In this document: positions 1 through 7,419 of the stretch, one piece after another | Position numbering within the stretch: the stretch's first letter is position 1 | Layout: each line of letters starts with the position of its first letter | NCBI GenBank assembly: GCA_905209725.1 | Contig: CAJLTZ010000080.1 | Span: 1 to 11,219, forward strand | Direction of reading: 5' to 3' | DNA from: an uncultured Muribaculaceae bacterium | GTDB lineage: Bacteria > Bacteroidota > Bacteroidia > Bacteroidales > Muribaculaceae | DNA length: 11,219 nt | Program-made: the position numbers and the translations under genes | Notes under the pieces: model-generated | The model's input: only the letters and a program-made list of their open reading frames with translations | What the model was told of the DNA's origin: nothing | Database searches by the model: none

Positions 1-11
1 AAAATCGGTCG

Positions 12-49
12 CCCCTGCATTAACATTTTTTATGGGATGGGGTCTAAGA
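12..49 (-). repeat. Copy 1 of a 38-nt gene-end repeat
   Basis: Read on the minus strand, this copy begins 15 nt after the stop codon of the Omp28-like gene. It matches the segment at 11166-11203 in inverted orientation, with 35 of 38 positions identical and no gaps. The shared core on the plus strand reads CCCCTGC, then a variable base, TTAACATTTTTT, a variable base, and TGGGATGGGGTCT. The two core differences are transitions (A here, G in the other copy). The outer GGGG/CCCC pairing is kept, but the flanking bases that extend the stem in copy 2 are lost here because of a one-base difference beside GGGG. The identity is seen directly; the role is unknown. Confidence 0.85.
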
Positions 50-64
50 TTTTGGTTCAGTTGT

Positions 65-1912
65 TTACGGGATTGCAACTTTGGCGGTCTCGGTGCCGGC
101 GCCGCTGCTGACGCGTACCAGATAGATGCCCGAAGCCAGACCTGTCGCTGGAACTGCGTTGCCGCTCAGGTCGAACACTTCCATTGCGTCATAGTCGCCG
201 GCTGCCACGATGTCGTTACCCTCCGTGTGTACGCTGACACCATTCACCTTAAGTGTGTGCAGCCCCACAGACCCGAGCTTCGTCAGAGCCACCTTGGAGG
301 CATTCTGAATCATCCTGTTCCCTACGTTGCCCTCATCGTAATTGGAAATCATAGCCACGATTTCCATATTGTCGGGCTTGCAACCTGCCGGATAGGTCAG
401 CTCGCAAGTGTAGGAATAGTTCCGCTCATCGCTCCATTCGGGACTCTCGCCCCAGGTGGCGTTGAAGGCGCGGATCACATGGTCGTGCTTATAGTCCGGG
501 TCGGAAGTGCCGCTCTGGCTATATGGCTTCACGCCATCCTCCGTAAGATAGACCGTGATTCGCGGGTCGGAGCAAACCTGCCTGTTGGCGATGCCGCTTA
601 TCTTCAGCACCACCTTGCTTGCCTCCTTCTGCCAGTTGCCCGTGACCTCGATGCTATAGTATGAAGGCTCCGCAAGGCGCTTCCTGGCGCGCTCAAGGAG
701 ATTCACGTAATTTGTAAGCTCGAAGATCGGAGCCCCATTGCCCTGAGGCTCGCGGTCGAGCATAAACGCCGGCGCGAACGGACGGTTCTGCGGATAGAAG
801 CAATAATAATGCTGGTCGCAAGGCTGAGTGAATTTGTCGAAAGCATTCCCTCCGTGGTGGCACACCACAGCCGTATGCTCGCTTTCCTCTTCAGTAAGAG
901 CGTCGAGCATAAACTTAAGATTCTTCGCGGCGTTGGGACAGTTGGAGCAGAACTCATTGGTGAATTCCTCATATACGATTGTGCGCTCGAACATCTGCTC
1001 AATCACCGGAAGAGGCGCAAGATCCCTGACATTGTCGCTGTCAAACTGGTCCGCCTCGCCGTTCACCTTGTCGATGCTCACCGTAAAGGTGTAGGATTTG
1101 TTCACATCCATATCTGGCAGCACATATTTCTGACTGGTGGTGTAGCGCTCGTTATAGGGAATATCGCATTCGATATCGCGGGTGATCGAGATGCCGGCCT
1201 CCTTGCAACTGAGGGTCAGGTCGAAACCGGTAACGGCATCGAGTCCCATATTCTGCAGTTTGATATCCAGGCCGATTTGCGAACCAAGCGGATAGACCTC
1301 ATGGTCGAAGGCCGCATCGATTATGCGCAGGTCGCGCACCGGAATATTCTCGCTCTGGATGAGCGCCTCAAGGAAGAGGATACCCATCTGCTCATTGTCG
1401 GTCCAGGTTCTGCCATCGGCGTTGGTCCAGCATCCTCCCGGCGCAGTGGCGCCCGTCTGGATTGCCATATAGGCCACCCCCAGACCCTTGGCATGCTGCA
1501 TCGTATAACCGATGTAATAGCCCTTGTCGGCCTCTATCTTCAGCGGGGTGTCGAATTTCAACGCATTCCACCCTTTTGTAAAGGCCGGTGAAGATTCTTT
1601 CGTCATTGTGGATGAAACAAGATCCTCCCCATCGAGTTCGGTCCTGATCCATCCGGTGATGCTGCTCACATTGAATGTGTTGTTGAGCCCAACGTTCACG
1701 CCTGTGAATTCCCCTCCGGCCACTTTCGCAAGTTCTTCCCCGCTCAGATAGATGGCGGCTGAGAGCAGGTCGCATTTTCCCCCGAGGGTGATGCTCTTGT
1801 CGCTAAGCGTCTGTGAATTGTCGCACAGACCAAGACGATAGTCGGAGAGCGCCGAGGCATTAAGAGCCATCATCGCCATCGCGGCCACAAATATATATCT
1901 GATCGATTTCAT
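65..1912 (-). CDS. Omp28-like exported protein with thioredoxin-type CxxC motif and T9SS type A-like sorting tail
   Basis: The 615-residue product starts with a typical signal peptide (KSIR, then a hydrophobic stretch, with likely cleavage after ASA at about residue 21). Residues 30-185 look like a beta-sandwich domain. Residues 190-300 resemble a CARDB-like adhesion domain (PVRDLRI, then LQNMG). From about 305 a thioredoxin-like segment begins, IVYEEFTNEFCSNCPNA, with CSNC at residues 322-325. VVCHHGGNAFD (349-359) and FAPAFMLDR (379-387) follow, and P381 is a candidate for the conserved cis-proline. This layout resembles Omp28-related outer membrane proteins of Bacteroidales. The last ~40 residues (MEVFDLSGN, then ASGIYLVRV, ending KVAIP) match the T9SS type A tail pattern, so surface delivery is inferred. 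Many cysteines outside CxxC suggest disulfides. It is the last gene of a three-gene unit, 16 nt after the upstream gene. The start is the only ATG giving a full signal peptide. Redox activity is not proven; many Omp28 relatives have no known function. Confidence 0.85.
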   Translation of the reverse strand: MKSIRYIFVAAMAMMALNASALSDYRLGLCDNSQTLSDKSITLGGKCDLLSAAIYLSGEELAKVAGGEFTGVNVGLNNTFNVSSITGWIRTELDGEDLVSSTMTKESSPAFTKGWNALKFDTPLKIEADKGYYIGYTMQHAKGLGVAYMAIQTGATAPGGCWTNADGRTWTDNEQMGILFLEALIQSENIPVRDLRIIDAAFDHEVYPLGSQIGLDIKLQNMGLDAVTGFDLTLSCKEAGISITRDIECDIPYNERYTTSQKYVLPDMDVNKSYTFTVSIDKVNGEADQFDSDNVRDLAPLPVIEQMFERTIVYEEFTNEFCSNCPNAAKNLKFMLDALTEEESEHTAVVCHHGGNAFDKFTQPCDQHYYCFYPQNRPFAPAFMLDREPQGNGAPIFELTNYVNLLERARKRLAEPSYYSIEVTGNWQKEASKVVLKISGIANRQVCSDPRITVYLTEDGVKPYSQSGTSDPDYKHDHVIRAFNATWGESPEWSDERNYSYTCELTYPAGCKPDNMEIVAMISNYDEGNVGNRMIQNASKVALTKLGSVGLHTLKVNGVSVHTEGNDIVAAGDYDAMEVFDLSGNAVPATGLASGIYLVRVSSGAGTETAKVAIP

Positions 1913-1928
1913 ATCGGTTGATTTGAGG

Positions 1929-4900
1929 TTATCTTACAAATACCTTTACATTCTCTCCGTCAGCACTTACCACATATACGCCCGGCTCTACGGCAATCCG
2001 CTGACTGCTGCCGTCAAGCGGAAGGGTTGCGATTGTCAGTCCCTGAAGATTATGTACGGCAGCCGTTCCCCGGCCCTGGATCAGAATCTCTCCCTTTCCG
2101 CCAAACACGCCCACTCCATTGTCTCCCTCAATTTCCTCTACAGATACTTTCTCGGCCGTGAAGGCATATTGCGAGATGAACACATACTGATAATAGGTGG
2201 TGTATTTAGCGGTGAGATGAACGCTTACCCAGCCAAGGTCGTCGAATTGCGGCGGCAGCGACATAATGTCGGGAGTATAGCCCGAGCCTACGGTGTTGAG
2301 CGTGCCGACCTTCACATCCTCATCCATTCCGTAGCCACGTGCCCAGACCGTAACCTCAGGCATCGACTCAAAACGATAGGTGTTGAAGTTCAGCTTGACC
2401 TCCCTCATTCCCTTGGTGGAGAACTTGGGCAGAAGCACATAACCAGTTGTGCCCGGATAGTCTGACGATCCTATCAGTGCCACTGACGACAATGTCTCAG
2501 CCTTCGGATAATAGTTTGTGGGATTGTCCACCTTCCAGGATGAGCCTGTATATGGATCGCCCAAGTCGGCGTAGATTGGCGGGCAGGTGATGGCAGGTTT
2601 CCCTTCATCGTCCACAAAGTTTTCCATAAGGTCGAGTCCGTAAGGAGTGCCGAGTTGCACCAGCGCGGGCATATAGACCGGCGAATCCCCGGCCTTGCTC
2701 ACAGCCTGTATGGCGAATTTATATGTGGCGAGCTTGGTTCCCTTGTTCACCACCATATCATACCGCGGCGTGGCACCAAGCGACGCGTAAAATTTGTAGC
2801 CGCTGGCCGAGCCGTCGTAGGTGCAGAGATTATATGTAAGGTCTGACTCGTTGACATATCCGCCGTTGATGCCTTCTGTGGGGGGCGTCCAGGTGAGGGC
2901 GGCCGACAGATTGTCTTCCGCAATCTCAATCTTGAAATCATTCACTCCCATCGGAACGTCGTTGCCACAATATACCTCATAAGTCCGTGTCTGTCCTTTC
3001 ACATTGCCGAGAGCCGGTGTGATTTCAATCTCATTGATACCCTCGTATGCCTCGAGCGTGAATTCCTGCTTTTCGCCCGGTTTTCCGGTGAATGTCTTCT
3101 TGCTGTCGGCAAAGACGGTTACCGTGACATCCTGAGTGGATTCGATGGGGGTGCCGTTGAGACGTGTTTCCGGCATCTTGAAGGAGATTGTGGCCCGAAG
3201 TTCCCCTTTGGGAGCTGCTTTTACAGAGACATCCGTGGGGTCGGAGGGCGCCTCCACGCTGATTTTCGTGGCCTCGGCCTTGAACCGGCGTGCCTTGATG
3301 CGGGCTTCTCCTTCGGGCGCATAGGCTCGGATTCCGATCACCACGGCGTCAGCGTTGGCAAGCGCTCCGCTGAGGGTGAAGAGTCCGGAGTATTCGTGAA
3401 GCGATGTGCGCGTGAGCCTTGTCTGTGGCACAATCACTGTCCCCATTGCCTTGGAATCGGCGCTCAGGCCGGCGCGCACCTCGATGTAGGCGGCATTGAC
3501 ACCGTCGCTGTTCAATGCTGAATTAAGGCTGAAGGAGTATACGGTGTTCTTGTCGTTGCAAGCCAACGGCGGAAGGAAGAGCCATTCATCTGCCGAACCG
3601 CCGGAGATGAAGAGTTCCTGGCCGCGTGCGCCGTTATTGTATCTCCACTTCGAACTGTCATCCCCTACGGTTTCCGTCGAGAATAATTTTGAAGTCTGCT
3701 CATCGGGCGCGAAGGTGCGGGGCAGCGACATAGGTTTGCCGGTGCAATACACATTGGATTCCACAGTCTCCGACGACCCGCTGGCGTTTACAGCCTTTAC
3801 AGAGGCGGTATAGGCAGTGTATTCCTTGTCGTCTGGATAGGTCACCGCGAGGCTGGTGTCGTGGGTCGTGGCGAGTGTGGTGCCGTTGAGTTTCACCTCA
3901 TAGGCAAGCGCGGCAGTGTCGAGATAGCCGTTGTGTATGCCGGCCGTGACAGGCTGCCACGTTAATGTGGTGGCGTTCAGTACCACGTTGCGGGGTGACT
4001 CAGGCGTGTCGAGTCCGATATAGCGCGAGTCGGCGGCGGGAAGGGATTCCTCGCCACTGGCTGCGGCTATCAGGGTGAAGGTGTGGTTGCCGTTCGCGGC
4101 CACGGTCACGGTCTCCGAAATCTGTGCTCCCGCTGCCGCGGAGCCGCTCTTCACCTCCTTGTCGTCGAGAAGAAGCCGCCAGTCCACATTGCCTGTGATG
4201 GCGGTGCCATTGTTGAGCTTCGACGGAAGGGTGAAGCTCACGCTGCCGCTCAGGGATGCCTTGTCGAAGTCGAGCGAGGTTATCACCGGAGCCTCTGGTG
4301 CTGTGGGGCGCGCCTGGCTGCCCATCATCACCATAAAGGAAAACTGCGTCAGGTTTGTATAATCGCACACACCTGCCATCTCCTTGCCTGAAAGATCCAC
4401 GAGTGCCATATGCGACACTCCATCCTTGGTGAAATAGTTCCAGTAATATTTCCTTTTCGACAGGTCGTATGCCATTGCGGTATATGTCGACTGATAATTG
4501 GAGATGCGTGGCGAATAGGCCACGGTCTGTTCGCCGGTCTGCTGGCTGATGTATACGAAATCCGTGCGGTTGAAGCCCACAATCCGGCCGTCTACGTCAT
4601 TATATGCTAATGTGTAGCAATATTCGTCATCGGGGATTGTGCGGATAATCTTTGTCTCCTTGAAGTCGGGTGTAGAACTCTTGAACACAAAAGCGGTGCC
4701 GTCCTCGTTGTAGCCGTAGCCATACACGCGGTCGGCCTGGGAGTCGTAGACCGCAGTCTTGTAATTGGCCAGATAATTGGGAGAGTCATCCTCATTGTGC
4801 ATCGGGACGCTCTCAATCTTGTACGATTCTCCGGTCTTCGGGTCGAGTTCTATGTAATCGTAATTGTAAATCACGCCGTTTTCCGAGCGCGATGATATGC

Positions 4901-5141
4901 CGCAGATTCTTCCGTTGCGCAGCCAGCCGAATATCATTGGCGACGTGTTCACCTCTCCGAGTTCGTCAATCCATTGGAATGTGGTGGCACCCTTGTCGTC
5001 CAGGGTGTACCAGCCCATCTGCCCCTCGGTGTTATAGCGCACATATCCGGCGAGACCCGCAGCGCTACTGTCGGCAAAAGCCGTGAGGGCTGTTGCCGAC
5101 AGAAGTGTCAGTGCGGTTGCTATTGTCTTGATAGGTTTCAT
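1929..5141 (-). CDS. Large exported beta-propeller/FnIII/jelly-roll protein with a doubled module and T9SS tail
   Basis: The 1070-residue product has a signal peptide (cleavage likely after AFA, residue 23). Residues 30-275 look like a beta-propeller: the pattern AVYDSQADRVYGY (130-142), LAYNDVDGRIVGF (178-190) and AMAYDLSKRKYYW (222-234) recurs every 44-48 residues. Two FnIII-like domains (about 280-378 and 380-468) and a jelly-roll-like domain (475-627) follow. The same set then repeats (630-725, 728-832, 838-1000). The second FnIII of each set carries a shared signature, TAGIHNGYLDTAALAYEV (399-416) and TEGINGGYVNESDLTYNL (755-772). The tail (about 1010-1070), VEPGVYVVSADGENVKVFVR, fits a T9SS type A sorting signal. 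The ATG overlaps the upstream stop by one base (TAATG), which points to translational coupling. The upstream protein has the same plan with a single module, so the two are probably paralogues. No catalytic motif was seen; binding or adhesion at the surface is inferred. The exact function is unknown. Confidence 0.85.
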   Translation of the reverse strand: MKPIKTIATALTLLSATALTAFADSSAAGLAGYVRYNTEGQMGWYTLDDKGATTFQWIDELGEVNTSPMIFGWLRNGRICGISSRSENGVIYNYDYIELDPKTGESYKIESVPMHNEDDSPNYLANYKTAVYDSQADRVYGYGYNEDGTAFVFKSSTPDFKETKIIRTIPDDEYCYTLAYNDVDGRIVGFNRTDFVYISQQTGEQTVAYSPRISNYQSTYTAMAYDLSKRKYYWNYFTKDGVSHMALVDLSGKEMAGVCDYTNLTQFSFMVMMGSQARPTAPEAPVITSLDFDKASLSGSVSFTLPSKLNNGTAITGNVDWRLLLDDKEVKSGSAAAGAQISETVTVAANGNHTFTLIAAASGEESLPAADSRYIGLDTPESPRNVVLNATTLTWQPVTAGIHNGYLDTAALAYEVKLNGTTLATTHDTSLAVTYPDDKEYTAYTASVKAVNASGSSETVESNVYCTGKPMSLPRTFAPDEQTSKLFSTETVGDDSSKWRYNNGARGQELFISGGSADEWLFLPPLACNDKNTVYSFSLNSALNSDGVNAAYIEVRAGLSADSKAMGTVIVPQTRLTRTSLHEYSGLFTLSGALANADAVVIGIRAYAPEGEARIKARRFKAEATKISVEAPSDPTDVSVKAAPKGELRATISFKMPETRLNGTPIESTQDVTVTVFADSKKTFTGKPGEKQEFTLEAYEGINEIEITPALGNVKGQTRTYEVYCGNDVPMGVNDFKIEIAEDNLSAALTWTPPTEGINGGYVNESDLTYNLCTYDGSASGYKFYASLGATPRYDMVVNKGTKLATYKFAIQAVSKAGDSPVYMPALVQLGTPYGLDLMENFVDDEGKPAITCPPIYADLGDPYTGSSWKVDNPTNYYPKAETLSSVALIGSSDYPGTTGYVLLPKFSTKGMREVKLNFNTYRFESMPEVTVWARGYGMDEDVKVGTLNTVGSGYTPDIMSLPPQFDDLGWVSVHLTAKYTTYYQYVFISQYAFTAEKVSVEEIEGDNGVGVFGGKGEILIQGRGTAAVHNLQGLTIATLPLDGSSQRIAVEPGVYVVSADGENVKVFVR

Positions 5142-5143
5142 TA
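5139..5143 (-). promoter_or_regulatory. TAATG stop-start overlap, likely translational coupling
   Basis: On the minus strand the stop TAA (5143-5141) and the next ATG (5141-5139) share one A. This arrangement is common where the ribosome that ends one gene reinitiates on the next, and it would keep the two related propeller proteins in a fixed ratio. The overlap is seen directly; coupling is inferred. Confidence 0.7.
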
Positions 5144-7318
5144 TTTTACAAAGATTTTATGGGTAGCCGTGCCGGCCTTTACAATATAGACGCCTTTTGC
5201 CATGGGCAGAGTGCACACGCCGTGGACCGCGGGTCGGGCCACAAGGCGGCCGTCGGCGCCATATACCTCGGCTGAAAGCGCCTTGTCGCTGCTGATGCGG
5301 ATACATCCATTATCGCCGGAGACCCCTATATCTTCCGATTCCGGGATATCTTCGATACCGACGCTGGGTTCGTTGGTTTTTGTTATGTTGATGTTGCGCA
5401 CATAGATGCCCCCCTGGTCAGCGTCGCCCACATAGCGGATACCCAGGTAATAGGTGCCGGGTTCGCTAATTTCGAATGTATACTTCGAGGTATAATATGA
5501 GTTGCTGTTCACGCGGGTCTTGGGTGCCACGCGCTGCGTGCGGATGTCATCGACGGTCGGTGCCGTGCCGAGCCATACCTCGTAGAATTCCTCGGCCTTG
5601 AGTGTGTTGTGGAATTTCACCTCGAAGTCTATCTGATATTTCTTGGAGGTGTCGTCGAGCCAGAGCGGAGTGGTGATGAGCCAGTCGTTGCCCTTGTTGT
5701 CCCAGTCCTTTCCGGTAAAGAATGCCGGGGTCTTGATGCCGGCCTCCACGGTATAGTGCCAGTTGCTCTTGTCGCCGTCAACATTGATGACAGTCATGTT
5801 CTCTGCCTGCTCCTGAGTTGGGGTGATATATAGAGGCACCCCGTAACCACGGCCTGTGAATACATAATTGGAACGTGCAGGCTCTGACGTCATTCCGTCG
5901 GCGATTGCCGTCACCTGGAAGGAATAGCGGCGTGTCTCGGCGTCGGTGGGCAGTGTCACGGTGGTGGTGCACTCGCTGATACCGGCTTTCACAATCTCGC
6001 CGTCGAGCGTCACGTCATATTTGAGGGCTGAGGGATCAACATAACTTGCGTGTGCGCCCTCTGTGGGTGCCGTCCAGCTCAGCTGAAACTTTCCGTCCTC
6101 CTCGAGTGGTGTGAGTTGCACATTGGTGGGGCGCTTGGGCGTGTCGTAGCCAACCCAGAAATTCTCCACAAGTGAGGCTCCCCTCTTGTCGCCGGCAAAA
6201 GCGCGGAAAGTGAAGTTGTGCTCGCCGTTAGCAAGGTCGGTATAGTTTACCGTCACCTCCTGTCCCGGAGCTGCGGCGCCCTCCTGCGTGTTCTTGCCGT
6301 CGGTGGCTACCCATTTCATTGAAGCCGGGGCTGCGTTGCCGTCGGCTAAGAATTTCGGCATGCGGAATGTGATGCTGCCTTCGCTTGCTGCGCCGGTAAA
6401 GTTCCGGCTCACCCTCTCCGGGGCCGCGGGCCCGAGGTCGTCACCGTCGGTGTCGGTGCACTCGAGAATTGTATATTGGTCAGCCCAGTCAAGGGCGGTA
6501 ATCTTGCTCCATTTGAGTGTGGTCGCGTCGATTTTATAGAGCCAGCTCTCGAAGGTGCTGGCCTGGCGGTTCCATATGAACGCCTTGTCGCGCGGACTAT
6601 ATACCATGCCGCTTTCCCATCCCGCTATATTGGGTGTGGTCTCCCCGCTCATTTCCGTGAAGGCTCCAACCCATTCGAAGTTGCCGTAGATGTCCATACG
6701 GATGAGGTCGCCCAATTGGTCGATTCCGTAAAGATGATTGTCGGTGGGGCTGAAACAGCACGACACCGGTATCAGGAAATTCTCTGGAACTTCCCCGATG
6801 ATTTCAATATTCTTCGGATCCGACGCCGGCACCTTGATTATATATTCTTTCGTACGGTCCACATTCATTGAGAAACCATACACGCAATCATCGGCGCGAT
6901 TGTAGGCGCCGCTGAAAAATTTCCGGAAAGCATTCTCGCCTGAAGCGTCTATCTCTTCATCGAGCACCGTGACTCCGTTGGCCAGGTCAAACTCAAAATA
7001 GAAAAATCCGGATGTGTTGCCATAATACCCGCACAGTTTATTGTTACGGGTATAGCCGGTGTTGAAATATGTGCCGGTTATACCGAATTTCTGGTCATCC
7101 CATATCTTTTTCTCGCTGCCGTCGGCGGTGTTGATGCGATACCAGCCGGCCTGGAAGTCATGTTCATCCTTAGGCTGGTAATAGCCTAAGAATCCGTAGA
7201 CGTGTGATTCATTTGCCGATCTCAAGGGGGCCGGCATGCACAGGACCGCCCCCATGATGGCCGGCAAAAGGAGAGCCTTGCCCTTAAGGATTTTTTTCGT
7301 TGTTATTGTCTTTGCCAT
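5141..7318 (-). CDS. Exported beta-propeller/FnIII/jelly-roll protein with T9SS tail
   Basis: The 725-residue product has a basic N-terminus (KTITTKKILKGK) and a hydrophobic stretch to about residue 35, consistent with a signal peptide. Residues 36-290 look like a beta-propeller: GAYNRADDCVYGF (137-149), CCFSPTDNHLYGI (187-199) and GMVYSPRDKAFIW (237-249) are spaced about 50 residues apart. Two FnIII-like domains (about 297-390 and 395-488) follow; the second carries TEGAHASYVDPSALKYDV (419-436). A jelly-roll-like domain (500-647) comes next, with W520 and NDWLITTPLW (544-553). Residues 665-725 form the sorting tail (EVYGADGRLV, KGVYIV, ending KIFVK). It is the first gene of the three-gene unit and has the same plan as its neighbour, with one module instead of two. 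Its ATG lies only 22 nt past the U-tract of an intrinsic terminator, and I find no convincing promoter in that gap. Surface binding is an inference; the substrate or partner is unknown. Confidence 0.85.
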   Translation of the reverse strand: MAKTITTKKILKGKALLLPAIMGAVLCMPAPLRSANESHVYGFLGYYQPKDEHDFQAGWYRINTADGSEKKIWDDQKFGITGTYFNTGYTRNNKLCGYYGNTSGFFYFEFDLANGVTVLDEEIDASGENAFRKFFSGAYNRADDCVYGFSMNVDRTKEYIIKVPASDPKNIEIIGEVPENFLIPVSCCFSPTDNHLYGIDQLGDLIRMDIYGNFEWVGAFTEMSGETTPNIAGWESGMVYSPRDKAFIWNRQASTFESWLYKIDATTLKWSKITALDWADQYTILECTDTDGDDLGPAAPERVSRNFTGAASEGSITFRMPKFLADGNAAPASMKWVATDGKNTQEGAAAPGQEVTVNYTDLANGEHNFTFRAFAGDKRGASLVENFWVGYDTPKRPTNVQLTPLEEDGKFQLSWTAPTEGAHASYVDPSALKYDVTLDGEIVKAGISECTTTVTLPTDAETRRYSFQVTAIADGMTSEPARSNYVFTGRGYGVPLYITPTQEQAENMTVINVDGDKSNWHYTVEAGIKTPAFFTGKDWDNKGNDWLITTPLWLDDTSKKYQIDFEVKFHNTLKAEEFYEVWLGTAPTVDDIRTQRVAPKTRVNSNSYYTSKYTFEISEPGTYYLGIRYVGDADQGGIYVRNINITKTNEPSVGIEDIPESEDIGVSGDNGCIRISSDKALSAEVYGADGRLVARPAVHGVCTLPMAKGVYIVKAGTATHKIFVK

Positions 7319-7340
7319 ATTGATAGGACGTGATTGTTCG

Positions 7341-7391
7341 AAAAAACTAAAAAGCAGGCGGATGAACCGCCCAGGGGGTCGTCCGCCTGCT
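7341..7391 (-). terminator. Intrinsic terminator or attenuator after the Ig-repeat gene
   Basis: On the minus strand the arms AGCAGGCGGA (7391-7382) and TCCGCCTGCT (7362-7353) form a perfect 10-bp GC-rich stem. A 19-nt inner segment can pair further (CCC/GGG). TTTTAGTTTTTT (7352-7341) follows immediately. This is a textbook Rho-independent terminator, starting about 28 nt after the stop of the 661-residue protein gene. It also lies in the leader of the next gene, whose ATG is at 7318, so it may act as a partial terminator or attenuator setting expression of the three downstream genes. Confidence 0.9.
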
Positions 7392-7419
7392 ATATGCTAT
7401 AGTCTTACTGATAACCCGG

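Noticed and set aside
32..664. Plus-strand open frame of 210 codons starting inside repeat copy 1
   Set aside because: It is antisense to the C-terminal part of the Omp28-like gene, and its translation looks like a reverse-frame shadow.
809..1591. Plus-strand open frame of 260 codons
   Set aside because: It lies fully antisense to the Omp28-like gene, which has a signal peptide, recognisable domains and a sorting tail. The plus-strand translation shows no domain or plausible leader.
1923..2465. Plus-strand open frame of 180 codons
   Set aside because: It is antisense to the tail of the 1070-residue protein gene, with no recognisable features.
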